From Candidatus Villigracilis adiacens (lineage in GTDB: Bacteria; Chloroflexota; Anaerolineae; Anaerolineales; Villigracilaceae): a DNA stretch of 17,467 nucleotides. Within the stretch, counting starts at the first letter, position 1. Every line of letters begins with the position of its first letter. The position numbers and the translations under genes are program-made. Location: contig JADJBU010000009.1 of the NCBI GenBank assembly GCA_016703605.1, positions 1 to 17,467 on the forward strand, in the 5' to 3' direction. Below are positions 6,723 through 14,188 of this stretch, piece after piece. A model generated the notes under the pieces. It searched no databases, was not told where the DNA came from, and was given only the letters and a program-made list of their open reading frames with translations.

Positions 6723-7547
6723 ATGAACCTGAACGAACTTGAGCGCCGCCTCCAGACCCTGATCGAGGTTGACCTGTTGAAGGTCCTGCCGGGTAAAAAG
6801 GTGGAAGATGCGATCGCGCAAAAACTGGCAGCCGCCATCCAAAAGAACGGGATCGCCTCCGAGGGGGCAATCGTCATCCCGGATGTTTATACGCTTGTTC
6901 TGAATCCAGAAACCGCCAGCGCCTGGGCGGATAAAAACCTCGTTACAGTTATCTTGCATTCCATCTCCGCGGTCGCCCGGGAAGCGGGTTTTAAGTTTAC
7001 AATAGCGCCGACCGTCAGTGTGGCGACTGACGAAAGTATTCCAAAAAATGATGTCGAAATTTTGACGTCCCACCGGATTGAAGCAATGGCAGAGACGAAC
7101 GCAACCCCCCTGGAAAACGAAGACAACGACAAATCTGGAGATAAGATACCGGATAATTCCTTCCTCATTGTGGAAGGCGTAAAGATATTCCCGCTCAACA
7201 TGTCCGTGGTCAACATTGGACGCAGGCTGGACAATCAACTGGTCATCGACGATCCGCGCGTCTCGCGCAACCACGCCCAATTAAGGGCGATCAAGGGACG
7301 TTTTGTCGTCTTCGACCTGAACTCCACCGGCGGGACATTCGTCAACGGGCAGCGGACAAGCCAGAGCGTGCTCTACCCGGGCGACGTCATATCGCTGGCG
7401 GGCGTGGCGCTGATCTTCGGGCAGGATAATCCCCCTCCGCGCCCCGACCTGAAAGACACCGCCCCATTCAAGAACCAGGGATATGAAGACCGCCCCACGG
7501 CAGCCCTGAATAAAGACCATACCACGGCTGACTTTAGAAAAAAATGA
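6723..7547 (+). CDS. FhaA-like protein (DUF3662-type N-terminus plus FHA domain)
   Basis: The 274 residues start with a DUF3662/FhaA_N-like domain (about 1-120: MNLNELERRLQTLIEVDLLK, VIPDVYTLVLNPE). A charged linker follows, then a C-terminal FHA domain (about 145-240). FHA hallmarks are Gly166-Arg167, Ser181-Arg-Asn-His184 and NSTGGTFVNG (200-209); these bind phosphothreonine. In Actinobacteria, FhaA (DUF3662 plus FHA) sits beside fhaB, rodA and pbpA and links Ser/Thr kinase signalling to wall synthesis. The same order is seen here, so a matching role is likely. No kinase or phosphatase gene is in the window. The stop overlaps the next start (ATGA at 7544-7547). No ribosome site stands out before the ATG. 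Confidence 0.88.
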   Translation: MNLNELERRLQTLIEVDLLKVLPGKKVEDAIAQKLAAAIQKNGIASEGAIVIPDVYTLVLNPETASAWADKNLVTVILHSISAVAREAGFKFTIAPTVSVATDESIPKNDVEILTSHRIEAMAETNATPLENEDNDKSGDKIPDNSFLIVEGVKIFPLNMSVVNIGRRLDNQLVIDDPRVSRNHAQLRAIKGRFVVFDLNSTGGTFVNGQRTSQSVLYPGDVISLAGVALIFGQDNPPPRPDLKDTAPFKNQGYEDRPTAALNKDHTTADFRKK

Positions 7548-8028
7548 GCGGAGTTATCGTCCTTGCCCTGAGACTCCTCGCAACGGCGGCGTTATATGGG
7601 TTTCTCGCATGGGCGTTTATATTCCTGTTCCGCGAAACGCGCCGCCAGGCAGTAACGCTCACAAACCGGCGCGTGCCGGGCATCGGAATTATGATCAAAT
7701 TCCCCGGCGGGCATGGAACCCTGCGGCACTTCAACCAGGCAGCCATCACCATCGGACGCGACCCCGGCTGCGACATCCCCTCTCGAACGACACCGTCTCG
7801 GCGCGCCATGCCCACCTGATATACCACCACAACCAGTGGTGGATTGAAGACCTCGCCTCCACCAATGGCACAAAACTGAACGACACCCCAGTCTCCATCC
7901 CCACCGTCATCACCTCGGGCGACGAACTCCAATGCGGCGGCATCAGCCTGAGCGTCAGCCTTTCTGAAAACGTCGTCATCGAACCCACCCAGCGTCTCGA
8001 AAAACGCAATACATCCCCGCTGCAATGA
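7544..8028 (+). CDS. FhaB-like membrane-anchored FHA protein, one frameshift
   Basis: An N-terminal membrane helix (about 4-30: VIVLALRLLATAALYGFLAW) is followed by a basic stretch (RETRRQ) and a cytoplasmic FHA domain (about 65-150). The frame breaks at the C-run 7777-7780: one C is missing, and restoring it joins ITIGRDPGCDIP to LSNDTVSARHAHL. FHA hallmarks after repair are Gly-Arg-Asp, Ser-Ala-Arg-His and STNGTKLN, so phosphothreonine binding should be intact. The repaired length is 161 residues, like FhaB/FipA of Actinobacteria. Both ends overlap neighbours by ATGA (7544-7547 and 8025-8028), which points to translational coupling with the FhaA-like and RodA–PBP genes. The lost base is probably a sequencing error. 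Confidence 0.85.
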
Positions 8029-10445
8029 GTCATTCAGCGCAAGGGCGCCTCCTGCAATGGGCAGCGCTCTTTCTTTTTTTGCAATCCAGCATCCTTACCC
8101 TCTCCCCGGCAGTGCGCGAACGCAGCTGGAACGTGGATTATAGACTCTCGCATTGGGTTGGCTTTTTCGCCTGGGCGGCGCTGACCTACCTCATCCACCG
8201 CCTCCTGACAAAAACCCTGCCCGAGCGGGATGTATACATCTTCCCGGCGGCATCCCTGTTGACAGGCTGGGGATTGCTCGCCATCTGGCGGCTTGATGAA
8301 AGTTTCGGCTTGAAGCAAACCGCCTGGCTCCTCATCTCATCCCTGACCCTCATCATCCTGCTGCGCCTGCGCAAAGACCTTTCCTTCCTTAGAAACTACA
8401 AATACATCTTCCTCAGCGCCGGGCTGCTGATCACCGCCCTCACCCTGATCTTTGGAACCAACCCGCTGGGCATCGGTCCGCGCCTGTGGCTCAACCTCGG
8501 CGGCGTATACTTCCAGCCCTCCGAACCGCTCAAAGTCCTGCTGGTCATCTACCTCTCCGCATACCTCGCAGACCGCGCCAGCATCCGCCTTTCATCCATC
8601 CCGCTGCTCGTCCCAACTGTCGTCGTCACCGGGCTGGCATTGCTCCTGCTGGTCGTTCAACGCGACCTCGGAACCGCCTCCATCTTCATCATGATCTTCA
8701 CCGTCTTCCTGTTCATCGCAACCGGCAAACGGCGCATCCTGATCGGAACCGGAAGTTTCCTGCTCGCCGCCCTGCTGATCGGATACTACTTCGTAGACAT
8801 CATTCATGCCCGCGTCGTGGGCTGGCTCAACCCCTGGGGCGACCCAACCGGCAACTCCTACCAGATCATTCAATCCCTGCTGGCAGTTGCAAACGGCGGC
8901 ATTCTGGGAAGGGGATTGGGAATTGGGAGTCCGCTGCTGGTGCCGGTCTCCATCTCAGACTTTATCTTCGCTGCAATTTCGGAAGAAGCGGGTCTTGCCG
9001 GAACTTTGGGACTGGTCTGCCTCATCTGGCTGATTCTCAGCCGCGGCTTGATCATCGCCCTGCGCGCGCCGGACCAGTTCCGGCGTTACCTGGCAGCTGG
9101 CATCACCGCCTACCTTGGAATCCAAAGCCTGCTCATCATCGGCGGCAACCTGCGCCTCCTCCCGCTAACCGGCGTCACCCTGCCCTTCGTCTCCTATGGC
9201 GGCTCCTCGTTACTAACATCCTTCCTGGCGCTCTATTTACTTCTCACCACCAGCCATGTCGAAGACGATGAGCCTGCGCCAATAAAAGAATCACGCTCCA
9301 TTTCCACCTTATCCGGCATCTTTGCCGTCGGGTTTGCCGCCTGCGCCATTGGCGGAGCCTGGTGGGCAATTGTCCGCGGAGACGACCTGCTGGCCCGCAC
9401 AGACAACGCCCGCCGCGCCATAGCAGACCGTTACGTCCTGCGCGGCGAACTGGTGGACAGCGCCAACACGCCGCTCCATGTCACAACCGGCGAAAGCGGC
9501 TCATACATCCGAAAATACCTGTATCCAGATTTGGCTCCGATAATTGGCTATACGCATCCTGTGTACGGTCAAGCCGGGCTTGAAGCGAGTCTCGACGAAT
9601 ATCTGCGCGGCTTACAGGGCAACCCGTCCAGCCTGATCTTAACCAACCAATTGGTCTATGGAACCCCTCCCCCCGGTTTGGATGTGCGCCTCAGCCTCGA
9701 CCTCTCCCTTCAAACCAGGGCAGACGAATTACTCGGAACCCACACCGGCGCGATCATTCTGATGAATGCCGAAACGGGTGAAATCCTGGTGATGGCATCT
9801 CACCCCGCCTTCGACCCAAACCTATTGGATGAACAAGGCAATGCGCTCTCGCAGGACAAAAACTCGCCCCTGCTCAACCGCGCCACACAGGGGCTTTACC
9901 CCCTGGGCGGCGCCATGCTGCCGGTCATCCAAGCCGCATTCGACGGGGATATTCCGTCTGACGCGGCCATGCTTTCATTCCTCGGTGAGGCGGGTCTGCT
10001 TGATGCGCCGCTCATCGCCATGCCGGTTGCAAAACGGGAAATGACCAACGAGATCGAAGACCTGCGCGCCAGTCCGTTGCAGGTTTGTCTTGCGGCGGCG
10101 GCGGTCAGTTATCAGGGAGTTTTGCCCGCGCCGCGGATCGCAACCGCCGTCAACACCCGCGAACAGGGATGGGTGGTGCTTCCGGCGTTGACTGAAGCCC
10201 GGGAGTTGATTCAACCCAAGGCGGCGGCGGAGGCGGCTCTTTCCCTCCTCAAGGAAAATGGGACGTTCTGGAGTCATTCCGCCCGGGGGCGCATCAACAA
10301 AACCACGGTGACATGGTTCATCGCCGGGACCCCGCCCGATTGGCAGGGCGCGCCGCTTGTGTTGGTGGTCGCGCTGGAGGAGGACAACCCAAAATTTGCG
10401 GAGACGCTCGGCGAACGTTTGTTGAACGCGGCATTGGGGCGGTAA
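8025..10445 (+). CDS. RodA/FtsW-family SEDS polymerase fused to a degenerate PBP transpeptidase domain
   Basis: The 806 residues fuse two normally separate proteins. Residues about 1-410 are a multi-pass SEDS peptidoglycan glycosyltransferase: GPRLWLNLGGVYFQPSEPLK, the loop WLNPWGDPTGNSYQ with Asp273 at the essential SEDS Asp, and SDFIFAAISEEAG, LPFVSYGGSS. A further helix (about 425-450) leads to a periplasmic PbpA-like region: RGELVDSANTPL, then GYTHPVYGQAGLEASLDEYL. The transpeptidase part (about 570-806) has lost its catalytic motifs. Where PBPs have Y-P-P-G-S-T-F-K-P it reads Y-P-L-G-G629-A-M-L632-P, so both the nucleophile Ser and the Lys are gone. The stretch to the SPLQ motif is about 100 residues shorter than usual and lacks SxN. 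The KTG motif reads K759-T-T-V. The frame is unbroken, so indels do not explain this. Probably a wall polymerase with a non-catalytic activator domain. Confidence 0.9.
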   Translation: MSHSAQGRLLQWAALFLFLQSSILTLSPAVRERSWNVDYRLSHWVGFFAWAALTYLIHRLLTKTLPERDVYIFPAASLLTGWGLLAIWRLDESFGLKQTAWLLISSLTLIILLRLRKDLSFLRNYKYIFLSAGLLITALTLIFGTNPLGIGPRLWLNLGGVYFQPSEPLKVLLVIYLSAYLADRASIRLSSIPLLVPTVVVTGLALLLLVVQRDLGTASIFIMIFTVFLFIATGKRRILIGTGSFLLAALLIGYYFVDIIHARVVGWLNPWGDPTGNSYQIIQSLLAVANGGILGRGLGIGSPLLVPVSISDFIFAAISEEAGLAGTLGLVCLIWLILSRGLIIALRAPDQFRRYLAAGITAYLGIQSLLIIGGNLRLLPLTGVTLPFVSYGGSSLLTSFLALYLLLTTSHVEDDEPAPIKESRSISTLSGIFAVGFAACAIGGAWWAIVRGDDLLARTDNARRAIADRYVLRGELVDSANTPLHVTTGESGSYIRKYLYPDLAPIIGYTHPVYGQAGLEASLDEYLRGLQGNPSSLILTNQLVYGTPPPGLDVRLSLDLSLQTRADELLGTHTGAIILMNAETGEILVMASHPAFDPNLLDEQGNALSQDKNSPLLNRATQGLYPLGGAMLPVIQAAFDGDIPSDAAMLSFLGEAGLLDAPLIAMPVAKREMTNEIEDLRASPLQVCLAAAAVSYQGVLPAPRIATAVNTREQGWVVLPALTEARELIQPKAAAEAALSLLKENGTFWSHSARGRINKTTVTWFIAGTPPDWQGAPLVLVVALEEDNPKFAETLGERLLNAALGR

Positions 10446-11021
10446 TTGGCGTATTTAACCCCGTCACCTTGTTGTTAATGGCTGATGTTACGCACCCTCC
10501 CGAAGATTTTGATGAAAAACGAGCCTGAATTACGAGAATGTCGCCACGCGACGCAAGAATTTCACTGACAAGATACTAAAGGTCTTATGGATATCCCGTG
10601 AGAATCCGCGTATCCGTGTCCAAAAAGTTTTGGCTTATCTATGAAAAGCGCGCAGGTTCTGTATATGAGCCAAAGTTTTTCAAAGAGCCGACTTCACGAT
10701 GACTTGCAGGTTGTTTGCACAAAATTCAGGGGGCAGGTCTGCATTCAATAAAAAACTCACCTTACGCGCGATGTCATGCTGAGTAAATCCACGGCGGGAA
10801 GGAACGCCGTTCCAAGAAAAGGAAACAAGAGATTCAGCCGCGGATTACGCGAATTTTCGCGAATTGTTTTTAATAATCCGCGTCAATCTGCGAAATCTGC
10901 GGCAAATGGGTTTGAAAACCCCTTGTTTCTTTGGAGCGAAGCGAAAGCAGTTCTACGACTGTCCCAGAGACCCTTCGCTCCACTCAGGTGACAATCTGAA
11001 GGGAGAACTGCGTAAGGTGAG
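10446..11021. other. Intergenic region carrying a MITE-like element, no gene seen
   Basis: No frame here looks coding. 10446-10754 shows no clear feature beyond a weak TTGGCT/AGCCAA hairpin (about 10632-10674). The rest is the repeat element at 10755-11022. No terminator is evident directly after the RodA–PBP gene. Confidence 0.55.
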
Positions 11022-11022
11022 T
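10755..11022. repeat. 268-bp MITE-like element with 13-bp terminal inverted repeats
   Basis: ACTCACCTTACGC (10755-10767) and its exact inverse GCGTAAGGTGAGT (11010-11022) bound the segment. Inside lie a subterminal imperfect inverted pair (TGTCATGCTGAGT at about 10772 and ACTCAGGTGACA at about 10982), a GGAGCGAAG/CTTCGCTCC pair, and a CGCGGATTACGCGAATT…AATCCGCG block (about 10840-10910). It encodes no protein. The right end abuts the T-tract of the ferredoxin terminator. Confidence 0.55.
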
Positions 11023-11048
11023 AAAAAAGCCGGGAGCATCTCCCGGCT
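11022..11048 (-). terminator. Intrinsic terminator of the ferredoxin gene
   Basis: On the minus strand, AGCCGGGAG (11048-11040 region) pairs with CTCCCGGCT around a 3-nt loop and runs into six T. It begins eight bases after the ferredoxin stop codon. Confidence 0.9.
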
Positions 11049-11055
11049 TCGTAGT

Positions 11056-11481
11056 CTACTGTGACGGATTAAATTCCGGGGTCGTTATCTTTCGCGCCGT
11101 AGCCGGACCGCTCTTGAAGAATTCGTAGTTCTTCTGGATATCAGGGGTGAGGTCGACGCTTTCGCCGGCGGCGAGCTGGCGGGTGGTTTCGAGCACGACC
11201 TGCTTGCCGTGGTGATTGGACGCTTCATAATGTCCGGTGAGTCCGACGTTGCTGATGGACTCTCCGCCCTTGGCGACATACGCGGCGGGGACTTCGTCTT
11301 CGGGGAAGATCGCCGCATACGGGCATTCGGGCACGCACGCGCCACAATCAATGCAGGTATCGGGGTCGATGTAGATCCAGGGCCATTCATTGAGGGGGGC
11401 TCCCGGGATCATGCATTCCACGGGGCAGACTTCGATGCAACCGCGGTCACGCACACACAGGCTGGTAATAATATGGGTCAT
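11056..11481 (-). CDS. Ferredoxin, 7Fe/8Fe two-cluster type
   Basis: The 141-residue cytoplasmic electron carrier has two cluster motifs. The first is Cys9-x5-Cys15-x3-Cys19-Pro-x2-Cys23 (CVRDRGCIEVCPVEC). The second is Cys43-x2-46-x2-49-x3-53-Pro (CIDCGACVPECP), followed by the family pattern AIFPEDEVP. This matches bacterial [3Fe-4S][4Fe-4S] ferredoxins, although the first spacing is x5 rather than the usual x7. About 85 further residues lack cysteines and form a C-terminal extension, longer than in the classical 105-residue proteins. The ATG at 11479-11481 has AAGGAG seven bases upstream. TATAAT (11507-11502) marks a promoter with a leader of about 14 nt. Monocistronic; redox partner unknown. 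Confidence 0.9.
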   Translation of the reverse strand: MTHIITSLCVRDRGCIEVCPVECMIPGAPLNEWPWIYIDPDTCIDCGACVPECPYAAIFPEDEVPAAYVAKGGESISNVGLTGHYEASNHHGKQVVLETTRQLAAGESVDLTPDIQKNYEFFKSGPATARKITTPEFNPSQ

Positions 11482-11501
11482 GAGTTTTCTCCTTGTGGGA
11501 T

Positions 11502-11507
11502 ATTATA
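11502..11507 (-). promoter_or_regulatory. -10 element of the ferredoxin gene
   Basis: A perfect TATAAT reads on the minus strand, 20 bases before the ATG. The -35 region (TTATAA, 17 bp upstream) is a poor match to consensus. Confidence 0.55.
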
Positions 11508-11678
11508 CAAACAAGTCGCGCTTATTATAACTTCCTTTGCAGGCATGACAAGGTGGAAACGAAAGGTGTCGCAAGGTTTTCCTCTGCAGACTCCATGACC
11601 TCAGAGGTAAAAAATGGATGACCCCGCCAAATATCAAAGAGCCTTTCTAACTACCGGTAAAGTCCATTCTACAGCGAG

Positions 11679-12296
11679 CTACTCGCTCATATACCCGGCA
11701 ACCATCTTCGAAAACAACTCGAACGCCGCCTGCACATCCACTTTTTGAGGATCGAGCAGCCACTGAATCTGCAACCCGTCCACAACTGCCAGGATGAGCG
11801 TGGTAAGTTCCTCCGGGTTCACGTCGCGGCGGAAGCGGGGCTGGTTCATGCGCAGAAACTGCTCCACATACATCTCGCGCACGCGGCGGTAACGCTCCAC
11901 AAAAAAATCATGGGAGGGGTGGTCGCTTCGGACGCTTTCCCCCACCAACACCACGAACAGTTGAATCAACCCCGGGGTCTTTTGCTCTTCGATCAGCACG
12001 CCCTCGTGAAGTTTCAGAATTTCAAAGACGCTCTTCTTTTCCTTTTGGAGCATCCCGGAATATCGTTCGACCTCCTTCCGGTCGTGATATTCCAACACGC
12101 CCTGCAACAAGTGAACCTTGCTGGGGAAGTAATGCAAGACGCCCGGCTCGGTCAGCCCGGTCGCCTCGGCGATCCGCGCCAGGGTTGCGCCTTGAAAGCC
12201 GTACTCGCCAAAGAGCGCCGTGGCTTTTTCGAGAATCTCATCCTTGCGGTCACGTCGCACGCGTTTAGGTTTTGCTGGGGAGGTTGATTTTGCCAT
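11679..12296 (-). CDS. TetR/AcrR-family transcriptional regulator
   Basis: The 205 residues begin with a basic tail and a TetR helix-turn-helix domain (about 15-65: ILEKATALFGEYGFQGATLA, then IAEATGLTEPGVLHYFPSK, where the HYFPSK motif ends the recognition helix region). The rest is the helical ligand and dimer domain (FVVLVGESVRSDHPSHDFF, LTTLILAVVDGLQIQWLLD). It is divergent from the ketosteroid-dehydrogenase-like gene, with a 22-bp palindrome between them (12327-12348), so it probably represses that gene and itself. A TATAAT (12308-12303) lies six bases before the ATG without a ribosome site, which suggests a leaderless mRNA. The stop codon TAG forms the loop of an AGCGAG/CTCGCT hairpin (11673-11687). 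The ligand is unknown; a steroid-like or aromatic compound is a guess from the neighbour. Confidence 0.92.
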   Translation of the reverse strand: MAKSTSPAKPKRVRRDRKDEILEKATALFGEYGFQGATLARIAEATGLTEPGVLHYFPSKVHLLQGVLEYHDRKEVERYSGMLQKEKKSVFEILKLHEGVLIEEQKTPGLIQLFVVLVGESVRSDHPSHDFFVERYRRVREMYVEQFLRMNQPRFRRDVNPEELTTLILAVVDGLQIQWLLDPQKVDVQAAFELFSKMVAGYMSE

Positions 12297-12302
12297 GCCC
12301 CG

Positions 12303-12308
12303 ATTATA
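12303..12308 (-). promoter_or_regulatory. -10 element of the TetR gene, leaderless geometry
   Basis: TATAAT on the minus strand is followed by six bases and the ATG, the same geometry as at 6111-6123. The region where a -35 would sit overlaps the operator half-site TAGGTAA-type repeat, as expected for autorepression. Confidence 0.55.
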
Positions 12309-12326
12309 TACGTTTTTGCAAATTAT

Positions 12327-12348
12327 TTACCTAGCACTAGTTAGGTAA
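12327..12348. promoter_or_regulatory. Probable TetR-family operator
   Basis: The half-sites TTACCTA (12327-12333) and TAGGTAA (12342-12348) form a perfect inverted repeat with an 8-bp centre. It lies in the 91-bp gap between the divergent regulator and oxidoreductase genes. Size and symmetry fit a TetR dimer site. TAAAAT at 12355-12360 could be the rightward -10. Confidence 0.7.
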
Positions 12349-12387
12349 GAAGGGTAAAATCGGTCAAAATTTTTCAAGGAGAGGCAC

Positions 12388-14079
12388 ATGACAAACTGGG
12401 ATCACACAACCGATGTACTCATCGTCGGCACGGGCGGCGGCGGGATGACAGCTGCATTGGTCGCGAAGCAGGCGGGGCTGGATGTTTTGATGGTCGAGAA
12501 ATCGGAATACTACGGCGGCTCGACGGCTCTTTCCGGGGGCGGGCTGTGGATTCCGAACAATTATCTTTTGCAACGGGACGGCTTGGACGACTCGCTCGAA
12601 AAGGCGCGCACGTATTTGCAAAGCACCGTCGGGAATCGCACGCCGCAATCCTTGCAGGACGCGTATCTTGAAAACGCCCCGGAGATGGTGAAATATCTGG
12701 CAGGCAATTCGCACGTCCGCTTTCAACGCGCGAAGGGCTACGCCGATTATTATCCCGAACGACCCGGCGGCATGGCGGACGGGCGCGCGCTCGAAGCCGC
12801 TCCCTTCAACGGCGCGAAACTCGGCAGTGACTTCCCGCAACTGCGCCCGATGAGTCTCGAAGCCCCGGCGGGATTGGCGTTCAGCATCGGCGAATTCAAC
12901 AAACTGGGCATGATCACATCCACCTGGGCGGGCAAATGGACGGCGCTCAAAGTGGGCATTCGGACAATTTTCAATATCCTGACCGGCGTGAAATATCTGA
13001 CTCTGGGTCGGACGTTGATCGCGCGCCTGCGGCTCTCGCTCAAAGATGAAAACGTCCCCATCTGGCTGAACTCGCCGCTCAAAGAGATCGTGATCGAGAA
13101 TGGCGCGTGCGTGGGAATCGTCGTCGAAAAAGATGGCAAGCCGATTCGGATTCGCGCAAACAAAGGCGTAGTCCTGGCGGCGGGCGGATTCGATCACAAC
13201 CAAGCCATGCGCGAAAAATATCAGAAGGCGCCCGTCAACCACGAGTGGAGTTCGGGCAACCCTGCCAACACCGGCGATACGATTCAAGCGGGGATGAAGA
13301 TCGGCGGGAAGATCGACCTGATGGACGATGCCTGGTGGGGACCGACCAGCGTCCCGCCGAACGCGCCGCCCATGTTCCACGTCGGCGAACGCTCGTACCC
13401 GGGCGGGATCATGGTCAACGCGGCAGGCAAACGGTTCACGAATGAAGCGGCGTCCTACGTTGAAGTCGTCCACGCGATGTACGAGAAGCATACCAAAGAA
13501 GTCCCGCACGTCCCCGCGACCTTCATCATGGACAGCCGCTATCGCAGTAAATATATTTTCGGCACGCTCTTCCCGATGCAGGCGATTCCCGAATCCTATT
13601 TCACGAGCGGATATTTCAAACGCGCCGACACCATCGAAGAGTTGGCGAAGCAATGCGGCATGGATCCCAGGACTCTTGCCGAAACGATTCAACGCTTCAA
13701 TCAATTCGCCCTCAGCGGCGTGGACGAAGATTTCCGTCGCGGTGACAGCGCCTACGACCGCTACTACGGCGACCCGACCGTGAAGCCCAATCCCTGCCTT
13801 GCGCCCATCCAGAAGCCGCCGTTCTACGCGGTGCAGATGGTGGCAGGCGATCTTGGCACGAAGGGCGGGCTGGTGATGGACGAACACGCGCGCGTCCTGC
13901 GCGAAGACGGCTCGGTGGTTTCGGGTTTGTACGCGGTCGGCAACAACTCCGCTTCGGTGATGGGCAACACCTACCCCGGACCGGGCAGCACCATCGGACC
14001 TTCGATGACGTTCGGCTACATCGCCGCAAAACACATCGCGGGCGGAAAGATTCGTCCGTTGGGAAATTGCCGTAACTAA
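12388..14079 (+). CDS. FAD-dependent 3-ketosteroid-delta1-dehydrogenase-like oxidoreductase (KstD family)
   Basis: The 563-residue flavoprotein begins with an FAD-binding Rossmann motif (TTDVLIVGTGGGGMTAALVA, about 7-26) and YYGGSTALSGGGLWIPNN, the signature of the FAD_binding_2/KstD group. Family active-site features can be seen: GYADYYPE (Tyr118-122), Tyr337 in GERSYPGG, and NTYPGPGSTIGPSMTFGYIA with Tyr529 and Gly533 at the spacing of the catalytic Tyr/Gly pair of KstD enzymes. GIMVNAAGKRFTNE and GLYAVGNNSASVMG close the FAD site. KstD enzymes introduce a 1,2 double bond into 3-ketosteroids; related proteins act on other cyclic ketones, so the substrate is tentative. The ATG has AAGGAG eight bases upstream. 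TetR regulation is likely from the operator upstream. The frame is intact, unlike most neighbours. Confidence 0.85.
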   Translation: MTNWDHTTDVLIVGTGGGGMTAALVAKQAGLDVLMVEKSEYYGGSTALSGGGLWIPNNYLLQRDGLDDSLEKARTYLQSTVGNRTPQSLQDAYLENAPEMVKYLAGNSHVRFQRAKGYADYYPERPGGMADGRALEAAPFNGAKLGSDFPQLRPMSLEAPAGLAFSIGEFNKLGMITSTWAGKWTALKVGIRTIFNILTGVKYLTLGRTLIARLRLSLKDENVPIWLNSPLKEIVIENGACVGIVVEKDGKPIRIRANKGVVLAAGGFDHNQAMREKYQKAPVNHEWSSGNPANTGDTIQAGMKIGGKIDLMDDAWWGPTSVPPNAPPMFHVGERSYPGGIMVNAAGKRFTNEAASYVEVVHAMYEKHTKEVPHVPATFIMDSRYRSKYIFGTLFPMQAIPESYFTSGYFKRADTIEELAKQCGMDPRTLAETIQRFNQFALSGVDEDFRRGDSAYDRYYGDPTVKPNPCLAPIQKPPFYAVQMVAGDLGTKGGLVMDEHARVLREDGSVVSGLYAVGNNSASVMGNTYPGPGSTIGPSMTFGYIAAKHIAGGKIRPLGNCRN

Positions 14080-14091
14080 ATAAACAAAGTA

Positions 14092-14143
14092 CCCAAAGGT
14101 TACAGGGAAAACCTGTGCAACAGGTTCACTAAAACCTTCTGGG
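14092..14143 (+). terminator. Nested stem-loop after the KstD-like gene
   Basis: CCCAAAGGTT (14092-14101) pairs imperfectly with AACCTTCTGGG (14133-14143). Inside, AACCTG (14110-14115) pairs with CAGGTT (14121-14126). It starts 13 bases after the stop codon but lacks a clear T-tract, so it may be a repeat element or a weak terminator. Confidence 0.3.
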
Positions 14144-14188
14144 ACAAAGTTTCAAACTCAATTTGTAAGTCGCTAAGAATATCGCTTC

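Noticed and set aside
8486..9271. Plus-strand open frame of 261 codons within the RodA–PBP gene
   Set aside because: It is a Pro/Arg-rich out-of-frame reading of a gene with clear motifs in the main frame.
10446..11055. A tRNA or small RNA gene in the long gap after the RodA–PBP gene
   Set aside because: No cloverleaf, CCA end or promoter–terminator pair is visible. The content is a repeat element.
11673..11687. Hairpin around the TetR stop codon as a terminator
   Set aside because: The stem is 6 bp and no T-tract follows. It is noted only as a curiosity.
12364..14034. A 556-codon open frame on the minus strand
   Set aside because: It is antisense to the KstD-like gene, is rich in Arg/His and has no family motif. 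It is a shadow of high-GC codon use.
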